From Rhodopseudomonas sp. (GTDB lineage Bacteria; Pseudomonadota; Alphaproteobacteria; Rhizobiales; Xanthobacteraceae): 64,000 bases of DNA. The notes below the pieces were generated by a model, which saw nothing but the letters and a program-made list of their open reading frames with translations, did not search any database and was not told the origin of the DNA. This document shows positions 49,691 to 58,235 of the stretch, in pieces. The position numbers were made by a program, and so were the translations under genes. Where the stretch lies: the NCBI RefSeq assembly GCF_013377015.1, contig NZ_JACABA010000001.1, forward strand, positions 889,554 to 953,553, written 5' to 3'. Position 1 is the first letter of the stretch. Every line of letters starts with the position of its first letter.

Positions 49691-51781
49691 TTACGCCGCC
49701 TCCGGCGTATCGAGCAGGCCGCGGCGGCGCAACAGCGCGTCGGGCTCCGGCGGGCGGCCGCGGAACGCGATATAGGCGGCTTCCGGATCCATCGATCCGC
49801 CCGAGGCGTAGATGTCGTCGAGCAGACGCTTCGCCACCTTGGGATCGAAGATATTGCCGGCCTCCTCGAACGCGCCGAACGCGTCGGCGTCCATCACCTC
49901 GCTCCACATGTAGCTGTAATAGCCAGACGCATAATGATCGCCCGAGAAGATGTGGCCGAATTGGGTGGGCCGGTGCCGCAGCGAGATTTCCTCCGGCATG
50001 CCGATCTTGTCGAGCTCCTTGCGCTCGAACTCCCGGACATTGCCGATCGCCGCCGCCGGCTGGGTGTGGAATTCGAGATCGATCAGCGCCGAGGAGACGA
50101 ATTCCACCGTGGCGAAGCCCTGGTTGAACTTGCGCGCCGCGATGAAGCGCTTGAGCAGGTCGTCCGGCAGCGGCTCGCCGGTCTGATAGTGGGTCGCGAA
50201 CTGCCGCAGCACCTGCGGCTGTTCCTGCCAGTGCTCGTAGAGCTGCGACGGCAGTTCGACGAAGTCGGTGAACACGGATGTGCCCGACAGCGACGGATAG
50301 GTTACGTCCGACATCATGCCGTGCAACCCGTGGCCGAATTCGTGAAACAGCGTGCGGGCGTCGTCCGGCGACAGCAGCGAGGGCTCGCCGTTCGACCCCT
50401 TGGCGAAATTGCAGACATTGATGATCAACGGATGGATCGCGCCGTCGAGCTTCTGCTGGTCGCGCAATGAGGTCATCCAGGCGCCGGAGCGCTTCGACGG
50501 CCGGGCGTAGTAGTCGCCGTAGAACAGCCCCTTGTGGGCGCCGGCGGCGTCCTTGACCTCCCAAACCCGGACGTCTGGATGCCAGACCGGGATATCCTTG
50601 CGCTCGGCAAAGGTGACGCCGAACAGCCGCGTGGCGGTGTCGAAGGCGGCGGCGATCATGTTGTCGAGCGCCAGATAGGGCTTGATCGCAGCGTCGTCGA
50701 AATTGGCGCGGCGCTGTCGCAGCTTTTCGGCGTAGTAGCGCCAGTCCCAGGACGCCAGCTTGAAATTGCCGCCCTCCTCGGCGACCAGCGCCTGCAGCGC
50801 ATCGCGATCGGCCAGCGCGCGAGCGCGGGCCGGCTTCCACACCCGCTCCAGCAGGCCGCGCACCGCCTCCGGGGTCTTGGCCATCGAATCCTCCAGCCGG
50901 TAGGCGGCGAAGGTGGGGAAGCCGAGCAGTTTCGCGGTCTCTTCGCGGAGCGCCAGGATTTCCAGAATGCCGGCGTTGTTGTCGTTGGCGTTGCCATTGT
51001 CGCCGCGCGCGGTGAACGCCTTGTAGGCCTTCTCGCGCAGATCGCGGCGGGCGGAGCTTTTCAGGAACGGCTCGACCGACGAGCGCGACAGCGTCACCAC
51101 CGCCTTGCCGGGCAGACCGCGCTCCTCGGCGGCGGCGCGGGCCGCGGCGACGAAGCTGTCGGACAGGCCGTCGAGATCGCCGTCGCCGATTTCCATGAAC
51201 CAGTCCTGCTCGTCGCCGAGCAGATGATGACTGAACGAGGTGCCGAGCTGCGCCAGCCGCTCGTTGATCGCCGCCATCCGCGCTTTGGCGCCGTCGTCGA
51301 GCCCGGCGCCGGAGCGATGGAAGCGGGTGTAGGTCCGCTCCAACAGGCGTAGTTGCTCAGAGGTCAGAGCCAGCTGCGACCGGGTGCCGTACAGCAGCGC
51401 GATCCGGCCGAACAGCACCGCGTTCATCATGATCGGATTCCAGTGCCGCGCCATCCGCTGCGACACTTCCTTGTCGATCTCCAGCAGCGCCGGGTTGGAA
51501 TCCGCCGACACCAGATCGTAGAACACCGCCGCGACCCGGTTCAGCAGCTTGCCGGAGCGCTCCAGCGCCGTGATGGTGTTGGCGAAATCCGGCGTCGCCG
51601 GATCGCTGGCGATCGCCGCGATCTCGGCAGAATGATCGGCGAACGCCTGCTCGAACGCCGGCAGGAAGTGCTCGGGCGCGATCTCGGCGAATGGCGGGGT
51701 CTCGAACGGCGTGGTCCAGGCTTTCAGCAGCGGATTGTCGGGGCTTTGCGGGGTGGCGATCGGTCCGGCGCTATCTGGCAT
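49691..51781 (-). CDS. M3-family oligopeptidase (peptidyl-dipeptidase Dcp / OpdA-like)
   Basis: This 696-residue zinc endopeptidase cuts short peptides in the cytoplasm. The zinc site is TLFHEFGHGLHGMMSD (HEFGH at about residue 470) with a downstream Glu in DFVELPSQLYEHW. Substrate loops HIFSGDHYASGYYSYMWSEV and the GGSMDPEAAYIAFRGR end are characteristic of the family. No signal peptide is present. The ATG at 51781 is taken; a TTG three bases before it is less likely. It is followed by the DUF1007 and NicO genes in the same direction. Confidence 0.93.
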   Translation of the reverse strand: MPDSAGPIATPQSPDNPLLKAWTTPFETPPFAEIAPEHFLPAFEQAFADHSAEIAAIASDPATPDFANTITALERSGKLLNRVAAVFYDLVSADSNPALLEIDKEVSQRMARHWNPIMMNAVLFGRIALLYGTRSQLALTSEQLRLLERTYTRFHRSGAGLDDGAKARMAAINERLAQLGTSFSHHLLGDEQDWFMEIGDGDLDGLSDSFVAAARAAAEERGLPGKAVVTLSRSSVEPFLKSSARRDLREKAYKAFTARGDNGNANDNNAGILEILALREETAKLLGFPTFAAYRLEDSMAKTPEAVRGLLERVWKPARARALADRDALQALVAEEGGNFKLASWDWRYYAEKLRQRRANFDDAAIKPYLALDNMIAAAFDTATRLFGVTFAERKDIPVWHPDVRVWEVKDAAGAHKGLFYGDYYARPSKRSGAWMTSLRDQQKLDGAIHPLIINVCNFAKGSNGEPSLLSPDDARTLFHEFGHGLHGMMSDVTYPSLSGTSVFTDFVELPSQLYEHWQEQPQVLRQFATHYQTGEPLPDDLLKRFIAARKFNQGFATVEFVSSALIDLEFHTQPAAAIGNVREFERKELDKIGMPEEISLRHRPTQFGHIFSGDHYASGYYSYMWSEVMDADAFGAFEEAGNIFDPKVAKRLLDDIYASGGSMDPEAAYIAFRGRPPEPDALLRRRGLLDTPEAA

Positions 51782-51912
51782 CAACGAATCCTGTGTTCCG
51801 CGAAAATCGAGGCGGCTACCTATAACACCTGGTTGGGCTTTTTTGGGTCCAATGACGCTTGCGGAAGCGGGCTTTTTCGGAGAGATTGCGCCCGCAACAG
51901 GACCCTTGAACG

Positions 51913-52173
51913 ATGAGCAAGCCCCCGACCGTGACTGCGCCGCGCCAGATCCTCTGGTCGACTGTTGTCACCGTGATCTCGGCCGCGATCCTGATCGGCG
52001 CCGAAGTGTTCGGCGCGGCATTCGCGGGCGGCTGGGCGCTGGCGATCCTGTTCGGCCTCGACGACACTGCCGCCCACATCCTGCAGGCGGTGCTGTTCGT
52101 GCTCGGCGTCGTCGTCATGGTGGCGTTCATCCGCAACGCGCAGCGCATCGAGCCGTTCACCAAGCGCGCGTAA
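51913..52173 (+). CDS. Small two-helix membrane protein
   Basis: This 86-residue protein has two hydrophobic segments (STVVTVISAAILIGAEVFG, ILQAVLFVLGVVVMVAFI), joined by a short loop with LFGLDDTAAHI, and basic ends (RNAQRIEPFTKRA). I do not recognise a family. It is divergent from the M3 peptidase and lies alone; the ornithine decarboxylase gene begins 670 bases further on. Amino-acid composition and clear start (ATG with no strong ribosome site) support a real gene. Confidence 0.6.
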   Translation: MSKPPTVTAPRQILWSTVVTVISAAILIGAEVFGAAFAGGWALAILFGLDDTAAHILQAVLFVLGVVVMVAFIRNAQRIEPFTKRA

Positions 52174-52429
52174 GCGACGCGGTTTCGCGATCGTGGCGAG
52201 ACTGTGTGTCGCCGCGGTGAAATCTTCATCTCGCGTTAGCTAATCTAAACAGGCGTTCATGTTCGAGCGCTGCAGCGTGGCTGATCAGCAACGTTGCGCG
52301 CGCGCGAACGAGAAATTTCCCGTTAAGCCAAAAAAAATCTTGCGAAGCCGGACTAAAGCACCTATTTCCGGTCTTGCCCAATTTCGCACGTGCCTGTGGT
52401 CGTGTGTCAGTCGGTAGGTATCCGGACAA

Positions 52430-52840
52430 GAGGCCGGACAGCCGCCAAGGGACGAAGAAGCCGAGGGTCGTTAGATCGCAAGATCGAGCGGCCAGCATCT
52501 CTCTCCAGGGATGCCGTTGAAGGCGACTTCGATCCTTGCAACCGTGACTGGCAGCCGGAGGCGAACCGGCGCACCTCGTTCTCAACGGGGGACGCGACTT
52601 AAAGCAACGACGGATCGGGCTTTTTTGGTCTCTGCCGGCTTTCCATCAGCCGGCGCGAATACCGAAGAGGCTTGTCCTTCATTGCCAGGTGTGCGGGCGG
52701 GATCACTCCCAACCAATCCACGGCAGCACAATCGTTCTGAGCTTTTCGCCGCATCGCGCCTCCATCGCGTGACGTGGCCGAAGGGCGCTGATCCGACATC
52801 ATTTTTGGACGGTACCCGTCGCTGGGCCGTTTGGGAGAGT
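52430..52840 (+). ncRNA. Long structured leader of the ornithine decarboxylase gene, possibly the speF RNA motif
   Basis: A 670-base stretch (52174-52843) without a convincing gene precedes the decarboxylase gene. Its 3' part contains strong hairpins, for example GCCGGC and GCCGGC around nine bases (52634-52654), and a T-run GGGCTTTTTTGG near 52617-52629 that could be an attenuator. A conserved leader RNA of several hundred bases called speF is known upstream of ornithine decarboxylase genes in alphaproteobacteria. This assignment rests on gene context and length, not on an alignment, and the exact ends are a guess. Confidence 0.45.
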
Positions 52841-52843
52841 GCT

Positions 52844-53986
52844 ATGACCGAACGTATTCAGGAATTCCTCCGCGCCCGCCGCAATGAAGGACAGGACGTC
52901 GAGCCGTGCCTGGTCGTCGACCTCGAGGTCGTGCGCGACAACTTCCAGACCTTCGCCAAGGCGTTGCCGGACAGCCGCGTGTTCTACGCGGTGAAGGCCA
53001 ACCCGGCGCCGGAAGTACTGTCGCTGCTGGCCTCGATGGGCTCGTGCTTCGACTGCGCCTCGGTGCAGGAGATCGAGATGGCGCTGACCGCCGGTGCAAC
53101 TCCGGAGCGGATCTCGTTCGGCAACACCATCAAGAAAGAACGCGACATCGGCCGCGCCTTCGCGCTCGGGATTCGGCTGTTCTCGGTGGACTGCACCGCG
53201 GAAGTCGAGAAGATCGCCCGCGTGGCGCCCGGCTCGAAAGTGTTCTGCCGCATCCTGTACGACTGCGCCGGCGCCGAGTGGCCGCTGTCGCGGAAGTTCG
53301 GCTGCGACCCGGAGATGGCGGTCGAGGTGCTCGACCTCGCCAAGCGTCTTGGCCTGGAACCCTATGGCATCTCGTTCCATGTCGGCTCGCAGCAGCGCAA
53401 GGTGAAGGCGTGGGATCGTGCGCTGGCGATGGCGTCGTCGGTGTTCCGCGACTGCGCGGAGCGCGGCATCAACCTGTCGATGGTCAACATGGGCGGCGGT
53501 TTCCCGACCAAGTACCTGAAGGAAGTGCCGGCGGTGGTGCAGTACGGCCGTTCGATCTTCCGCGCGCTGCGCAAGCATTTCGGCAACGCGATCCCGGAGA
53601 CCATCATCGAGCCGGGCCGCGGCATGGTCGGCAATGCCGGCATCATCGAGACCGAAGTCGTTCTGATCTCCAAGAAGAGCGACGAGGACGATGTGCGCTG
53701 GGTCTATCTCGACATCGGCAAGTTCGGCGGTCTGGCCGAGACGATGGACGAGTCGATCCGCTACGCGATCCGCTCCCGTCACGACGGCGCGGAAATGACG
53801 CCCTGCGTGCTCGCCGGCCCGACCTGCGATTCGGCCGACGTGATGTACGAGAAGCTGCCGTATCCGCTTCCGGTGACGCTCGAGATCGGCGACAAGCTGC
53901 TGATCGAAGGTACCGGCGCCTATACGTCGACCTATTCGGCGGTGGCCTTCAACGGCTTCCCGCCGCTGCGGACCTATCACATCTGA
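52844..53986 (+). CDS. Ornithine decarboxylase (fold III PLP enzyme)
   Basis: This 380-residue enzyme turns ornithine (perhaps also lysine) into putrescine, the first polyamine. The PLP Lys is Lys51 in VFYAVKANPAPEVL; phosphate-binding residues are in MVNMGGGFPTKYL and EPGRGMVGNAGI; the partner active-site Cys is in AGPTCDSADVMYEKLPYP. The length suits alphaproteobacterial ODC enzymes. GGGAGAG lies five bases before the ATG at 52844. The upstream reading frame stays open for 111 codons, but it covers the leader and has no ODC similarity. Downstream genes make homospermidine from the product. Confidence 0.92.
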   Translation: MTERIQEFLRARRNEGQDVEPCLVVDLEVVRDNFQTFAKALPDSRVFYAVKANPAPEVLSLLASMGSCFDCASVQEIEMALTAGATPERISFGNTIKKERDIGRAFALGIRLFSVDCTAEVEKIARVAPGSKVFCRILYDCAGAEWPLSRKFGCDPEMAVEVLDLAKRLGLEPYGISFHVGSQQRKVKAWDRALAMASSVFRDCAERGINLSMVNMGGGFPTKYLKEVPAVVQYGRSIFRALRKHFGNAIPETIIEPGRGMVGNAGIIETEVVLISKKSDEDDVRWVYLDIGKFGGLAETMDESIRYAIRSRHDGAEMTPCVLAGPTCDSADVMYEKLPYPLPVTLEIGDKLLIEGTGAYTSTYSAVAFNGFPPLRTYHI

Positions 53987-54102
53987 AGTTGGCGGATATC
54001 GCCTGAACTCGCGGGAGCCGGTGCGCCGGCTCCCATCCCGTCACATGACAATTTGCTGACAACATGCCGCGGCGTTGCCGCTGGTGTGGGGACTGACGTG
54101 CC

Positions 54103-54699
54103 ATGACTGCTTTGCGAAAGACCACCATTGCCCTCTCCACCGATGCCGCTCCGTTCGCGATCCGTGCGGAACGAGCCTCGGACGTCGTCGCGCGCGAAGC
54201 GCTGCTGGATGCCTGCTTTGGCGCGAACCGCCATACGCGCACCTGCCAGCGCCTGCGCGACGGACGCGCGCCCGCCGAAGGCCTTGCCCTCTCGGTCGTG
54301 CGCCAGGGCCGGCTGGTCGGAACTGTGCGGTTGTGGCACGTCAGCGCTGGGGGCGTCCCGGCGCTGGTACTGGGGCCGCTGGCGGTCGATCCGGAATGCC
54401 GCGCGCTCGGCGTCGGCGCCGCGCTGATGAACCATGCCATCGCCGCGGCGAAGGCGCGCGGCCATGGCGCGGTGATCCTGCTCGGCGACGCGCCGTATTA
54501 CGCCCGTTTCGGCTTTTCGGCAGCGAAGACGGCCGAGCTGGCGCTGCCGGGTCCGTTCGAGCGCGACCGGCTGCTCGGGCTCGAACTGCGGCCGGGCGCG
54601 CTCGACGGCGCCGCCGGCCTGATCGCGGCGACCGGAGCGATGGCAGCGATCGGCAAGGCTCCTCGCGCGGCGCGGCGGCTGCTGCCGCGCGCGGCCTGA
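54103..54699 (+). CDS. GNAT-family N-acetyltransferase
   Basis: This 198-residue protein has the GNAT core: ERASDVVAREALLDACF, LSVVRQGRLVGTVRLWHV, then ALVLGPLAVDPECRALGVGA with the acetyl-CoA loop RALGVGA and GAVILLGDAPYYARFGFS. It is of the YhbS-like type, with a C-terminal Ala/Arg-rich tail. It lies between ornithine decarboxylase and the RidA/homospermidine synthase genes, so a polyamine is a possible acceptor, but this is only context. GNAT enzymes act on many amines and proteins. Confidence 0.85.
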   Translation: MTALRKTTIALSTDAAPFAIRAERASDVVAREALLDACFGANRHTRTCQRLRDGRAPAEGLALSVVRQGRLVGTVRLWHVSAGGVPALVLGPLAVDPECRALGVGAALMNHAIAAAKARGHGAVILLGDAPYYARFGFSAAKTAELALPGPFERDRLLGLELRPGALDGAAGLIAATGAMAAIGKAPRAARRLLPRAA

Positions 54700-54720
54700 T
54701 CGGGCGAGGCAGCAAATCCC

Positions 54721-54924
54721 ATGAAAACGCTCGATCTCCCAGCAAGCGAAGCTGTCGTTGGTGCTCGGCGCCGCAGGTTCAGACTGCCGTCGCTCTCGAC
54801 CGTGCTGCTGATCATCCTGGCGATCAACATCGTGGTCGACGTGATGATGCGGCGGCACGCCACCCGGCTTCCGGTCTCGGACCGCGGCCACGCCGTACGC
54901 GTGGCCGGAACCGACCCGAGCTGA
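54721..54924 (+). CDS. Small single-pass membrane protein in the polyamine operon
   Basis: This 67-residue protein has a basic segment (VGARRRRFRLPSLS) before a membrane helix (VLLIILAINIVVDVM) and a short basic tail (RRHATRLPVSDRGH). The positive-inside rule suggests that the N-terminus is cytoplasmic. It lies 21 bases after the acetyltransferase gene and 99 bases before RidA. I do not recognise a family; the existence of the gene rests on position and a clear membrane helix. Confidence 0.5.
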   Translation: MKTLDLPASEAVVGARRRRFRLPSLSTVLLIILAINIVVDVMMRRHATRLPVSDRGHAVRVAGTDPS

Positions 54925-55023
54925 CGGACGCCGCAGCGAAACTCTCGCCAGATCGATTCTCCAGCTTGATTTGACCGTCAAGACGCGGCATTGCGGGCTC
55001 TGTTTTTCAATTGAGGTTCCGCA

Positions 55024-55413
55024 ATGTCCCGCCGCCTGATTTCCACCGGATCGCCGTTCGAAAAGACTGCCGGCTACAGCCGCGCCGTGGTCGACGGCGA
55101 TTTCGTCTTCGTCTCCGGCACCACTGGCTACGATTACACCACCATGACGCTGCCCGAGGATGTCACGGCGCAGACACGCAACTGCTTCAAGACCATCGCG
55201 TCGGTGCTGAAGGAAGCCGGCTTCGACCTCGCCGACCTGGTGCGCGCGACCTATTACATCACCGACCCCAAGGACGCCGACGCGGTGTTCGCGGTCTGCG
55301 GCGAACACCTCGCCGAGATCCGCCCCGCCGCGACGATCGTCGCGGTCGCCGGTCTCTACAAGCCGGAAATGAAGATCGAGGTCGAAGTCACCGCGAAGCG
55401 CCGCTCGGCCTGA
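55024..55413 (+). CDS. RidA-family enamine/imine deaminase
   Basis: This 129-residue protein has the YjgF/YER057c/UK114 fold: SPFEKTAGYSRAVVDGDFVF, VSGTTGYDY, NCFKTIASVLKEAGFDLADL, VRATYYITDPKDADAVF and PAATIVAVAGLYKPEMKIEV. The key Arg/Glu positions (R in VRATYY, E in KIEVEV) resemble active RidA proteins, though the subgroup is uncertain. RidA proteins hydrolyse reactive imines, which can arise from PLP enzymes such as ornithine decarboxylase. It sits between that gene and homospermidine synthase. Confidence 0.88.
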   Translation: MSRRLISTGSPFEKTAGYSRAVVDGDFVFVSGTTGYDYTTMTLPEDVTAQTRNCFKTIASVLKEAGFDLADLVRATYYITDPKDADAVFAVCGEHLAEIRPAATIVAVAGLYKPEMKIEVEVTAKRRSA

Positions 55414-55483
55414 TCTCGCCGCCAATTCATTCACCACCGCGCGGATGGCGACCTTTTGCCGCCGTTGACCTGGAGACTTGCTG

Positions 55484-56917
55484 ATGTCCACGCCCGCCCC
55501 AAAGATCCACGCCAAGATCACAGGCCCGATTGTGATGATCGGCTTCGGCTCGATCGGCAAAGGCACGCTGCCCTTGATTGAGCGGCATTTCGACTATGAC
55601 AAGCAGCGCTTCGTCATCATCGACCCGCATGAGGACGGCGAACTGGCAAAGAAGCACAATGTCCGCTTCATCAAGTCGGCCGTGACCAGGGACAATTATC
55701 GCGAGTTGCTGATTCCGCTGCTGACCGCTGGCGGCGGCCAGGGCTTTTGCGTCAACCTCTCGGTCGACACCTCCTCGGTCGACATCATGACGATGTGCCA
55801 GGAGATCGGCGCGCTCTATATCGACACCGTGGTCGAGCCTTGGCTCGGCTTCTATTTCGACAAGACCATCGGCCCGGAGAAGCGCTCCAACTACGCGCTG
55901 CGCGAGACTTTGCTCGCGGCAAAGCACAAGGCAGCGCACTCGACCACCGCGGTCTCCACCTGCGGCGCCAATCCCGGGATGGTATCGTGGTTCGTCAAGC
56001 AGGCACTGTTGGACATCGCCCGCGACACCGGCGTCACCATCAACGAGCCGAAGAGCCGCGACGGCTGGGGTCGGCTCGCGCACAAGCTCGGGGTCAAGGG
56101 CATCCACATCGCCGAGCGCGACACCCAGCGCTCGAAGAAGCCGAAGCCGATGGACGTGTTCGTCAACACCTGGTCGGTCGAGGGCTTCGTCTCCGAGGGC
56201 CTGCAGCCCGCCGAACTCGGCTGGGGCACCCACGAGACCTGGATGCCGGACAACGGCCGCACCCACACCGAAGGTTGTGGCGCGGCGATCTACCTGCTGC
56301 AGCCCGGCGCCAACACCCGCGTGCGCTCGTGGTGCCCGACGCCGGGCGCGCAATATGGCTTCCTGGTCACCCACAACGAGTCGATCTCGATCGCCGACTA
56401 CTTCACCGTCCGCGAGGACCAGAAGGTGGTGTACCGCCCGACCTGCCACTACGCCTATCATCCGGCCAACGACGCGGTCCTGTCGCTGCACGAGATGTTC
56501 GGGGCCACCGGCAAGATGCAGTCGTCCTGGCACATCCTGGACGAGAACGAGATCGAGGACGGCATCGACGAGCTCGGCGTGCTGCTTTATGGCCACGCCA
56601 AGAACGCCTATTGGTACGGCTCGCAGCTCTCGATCGAGGAAACCCGCGAAGTCTGCCCGTATCAGAACGCCACCGGCATGCAGGTGTCGTCGGCCGTGCT
56701 GGCCGGCATGGTCTGGGCACTGGAAAATCCGCACGCCGGCATTGTCGAAGCCGACGAGATGGATTTCCGCCGCTGCCTGGAAATCCAGACGCCCTATCTG
56801 GGCCCGGTCAAGGGCTACTACACCGACTGGACCCCGCTGAGCGACCGCCCCGGCCTGTTCCCCGAAGACATCGACACCTCGGATCCGTGGCAGTTCCGCA
56901 ACGTGCTGGTGCGCTGA
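55484..56917 (+). CDS. hss: Homospermidine synthase
   Basis: This 477-residue enzyme joins two putrescines (or putrescine and spermidine) through an NAD-dependent step, giving homospermidine, the usual triamine of rhizobia and relatives. The Rossmann motif IVMIGFGSIGKGTLPLIERH is near residues 17-36, with IIDPHEDG after it. Other family segments are STTAVSTCGANPGMVSWFVK, LQPGANTRVRSWCPTPGAQ and EVCPYQNATGMQVSSAVLAG. The ATG at 55484 has GGAG eight bases upstream; a TTG at 55478 is less likely. Length matches Blastochloris/Rhodopseudomonas HSS. Confidence 0.95.
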   Translation: MSTPAPKIHAKITGPIVMIGFGSIGKGTLPLIERHFDYDKQRFVIIDPHEDGELAKKHNVRFIKSAVTRDNYRELLIPLLTAGGGQGFCVNLSVDTSSVDIMTMCQEIGALYIDTVVEPWLGFYFDKTIGPEKRSNYALRETLLAAKHKAAHSTTAVSTCGANPGMVSWFVKQALLDIARDTGVTINEPKSRDGWGRLAHKLGVKGIHIAERDTQRSKKPKPMDVFVNTWSVEGFVSEGLQPAELGWGTHETWMPDNGRTHTEGCGAAIYLLQPGANTRVRSWCPTPGAQYGFLVTHNESISIADYFTVREDQKVVYRPTCHYAYHPANDAVLSLHEMFGATGKMQSSWHILDENEIEDGIDELGVLLYGHAKNAYWYGSQLSIEETREVCPYQNATGMQVSSAVLAGMVWALENPHAGIVEADEMDFRRCLEIQTPYLGPVKGYYTDWTPLSDRPGLFPEDIDTSDPWQFRNVLVR

Positions 56918-56940
56918 GGCCGCCGGCGAGGCACTGAAGA

Positions 56941-57059
56941 GCCCTCATGGTGAGGAGCGCGCCTTCTCGGCGCGCGTCTCGAACCATGAGGGCATTGAGC
57001 AGAACAGGCGACTCATCCTTCGAGACGCGCGCCGAGAAGGCGCGCTCCTCAGGATGAGG
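56941..57059. repeat. Pair of inverted family-E palindromes
   Basis: Two hairpins of one family lie in opposite orientation. The first (56941-56993) has arms GCCCTCATGGTGAGGAGCGC and inverse ending ACCATGAGGGC; the second (57011-57059) reads CTCATCCTTCGAGACGCGCG and ends with its inverse. Each contains GCGCGCCTTCTCGGCGCGC or its reverse. They lie between hss (plus) and a minus-strand gene, where they could end both transcripts. Confidence 0.8.
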
Positions 57060-57087
57060 TTTCCTGCATGGGATGGCAGCGAAGAAG

Positions 57088-57420
57088 TTACTTCGTCGGA
57101 ATCGGGTCGCCTGTCTTTTCGGCGGGTGCCGGCGGCAAGGCCGGCCTGGCGCCGGCGTCCTGGGCCTCGGCATCGGGACGCGCCGGCTGCGGGGCGATCT
57201 CGTGAGGCCGCGCGCCGGTGGTGGTCGGCTCGGCCGGCGCCGACGGTTTGCTCTCGGCACCGGGCGTCGATTGCAGCGGCTGGGTGGCTTGCGCCAGTTG
57301 CTGATGCTGGACCGAAATCTGCGCCAGCGACATCCCGGAGATCGTCAGCCCAGACGAAACCAATGCGCCGGCGATCAGCAGGTCGAGCCGGAATGCGCGT
57401 TTACTCTCGATCGACGTCAT
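57088..57420 (-). CDS. Small Pro/Ala-rich exported or membrane-anchored protein
   Basis: This 110-residue protein has a hydrophobic N-terminal segment (LDLLIAGALVSSGLTISGMS) that could be a signal or an anchor, then SLAQISVQHQQLAQATQPLQ and a long low-complexity tail with many Pro, Ala and Glu. I do not recognise a family. It follows mgtC on the same strand with a 64-base gap. The ATG at 57420 has an AAGG site upstream. Similar Pro-rich anchored proteins are frequent in this bacterial family; no function is indicated. Confidence 0.55.
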   Translation of the reverse strand: MTSIESKRAFRLDLLIAGALVSSGLTISGMSLAQISVQHQQLAQATQPLQSTPGAESKPSAPAEPTTTGARPHEIAPQPARPDAEAQDAGARPALPPAPAEKTGDPIPTK

Positions 57421-57484
57421 GATGTTCACCTTGGGTTCGATGAACAACGGAGACGGAGACGCATAGTTCCGCCTGCGGCCGAGG

Positions 57485-58201
57485 CTATTCCTTGGTGCTG
57501 ACGCACCAGGTGGCGTGGCGAACACCGCTTTGCAGTTCGAACGCCGACACCACCGCGTCGAGTTCCTTGGGATCGATCGCGGTCGATACCAAGGTCGCAA
57601 TAATTTCGTGGCGGTCGTCGGAGCGTTCCACCACCTCGACATCCGCGACCGGGTATTGCGCCGCCTCCAGCCGTTCGACCAGCCGTTCGCGGAGGCCTTC
57701 CAGCGCATCGGTATCGACAAGCGTCGTAACCGAGTAGGTCGCCTCCGACGCCCGTTCGTCGATCGGCGTGCGGTTGATGGCGTTCACCAGAGGCCGCAAC
57801 AAGGTATTGCCCGCCAGCACAAAGGCGGTCAGCGCTATCGCCTGCACGATCATGTCCGCGCCGGCGCAGCAACCGACGGCGGCCGAGCCCCACAGCGTCG
57901 CCGCGGTGTTGAGACCCCGCACATTGGTGCCTTCCTTCATGATCACGCCGGCGCCGAGAAAGCCAATGCCGGAGACCACATAGGCGATCACCCGGACCGC
58001 CCCGTCGGCGGCGGCCAGATGCATCGCCAGATCGACAAAGGCGGCGGCGCCGACCGCGACCAGCACATTGGTCCGCAGTCCCGCGGTCCTCTGCCGGTAC
58101 TGCCGCTCAGCGCCGATCAGGGTGCCGAGGATGAACGCAGCCGTCAGGCTGACCAGCGTGTCGAGGAAATCATAGGTCTGGAAGGTCGTCAAAAACCGCA
58201 T
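57485..58201 (-). CDS. MgtC/SapB-family membrane protein
   Basis: This 238-residue protein has four or five membrane helices in its first 130 residues (FLDTLVSLTAAFILGTLIGA, VLVAVGAAAFVDLAMHL, AYVVSGIGFLGAGVIMKEG, AVGCCAGADMIVQAIALTAF) with the family motifs ERQYRQRTAGLRTN and RGLNTAATLW. The C-terminal ACT-like domain starts near residue 145. MgtC proteins protect against low magnesium and acid. It follows the WD40 gene by 34 bases on the same strand, so it may belong to the zinc-regulated transcript; no separate promoter is apparent. Confidence 0.88.
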   Translation of the reverse strand: MRFLTTFQTYDFLDTLVSLTAAFILGTLIGAERQYRQRTAGLRTNVLVAVGAAAFVDLAMHLAAADGAVRVIAYVVSGIGFLGAGVIMKEGTNVRGLNTAATLWGSAAVGCCAGADMIVQAIALTAFVLAGNTLLRPLVNAINRTPIDERASEATYSVTTLVDTDALEGLRERLVERLEAAQYPVADVEVVERSDDRHEIIATLVSTAIDPKELDAVVSAFELQSGVRHATWCVSTKE

Positions 58202-58235
58202 GGCGTCTCAATTCACTCGAGATGGGACGGCCCTG

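Noticed and set aside
51785-51912. T-runs (GGGCTTTTTTGGG) taken as a terminator before the small membrane protein gene
   Set aside because: No stable stem precedes the T-run in either direction.
52511-52843. In-frame N-terminal extension of ornithine decarboxylase by 111 codons
   Set aside because: The stretch shows no similarity to decarboxylases, covers the structured leader, and the ATG at 52844 has a good ribosome site.
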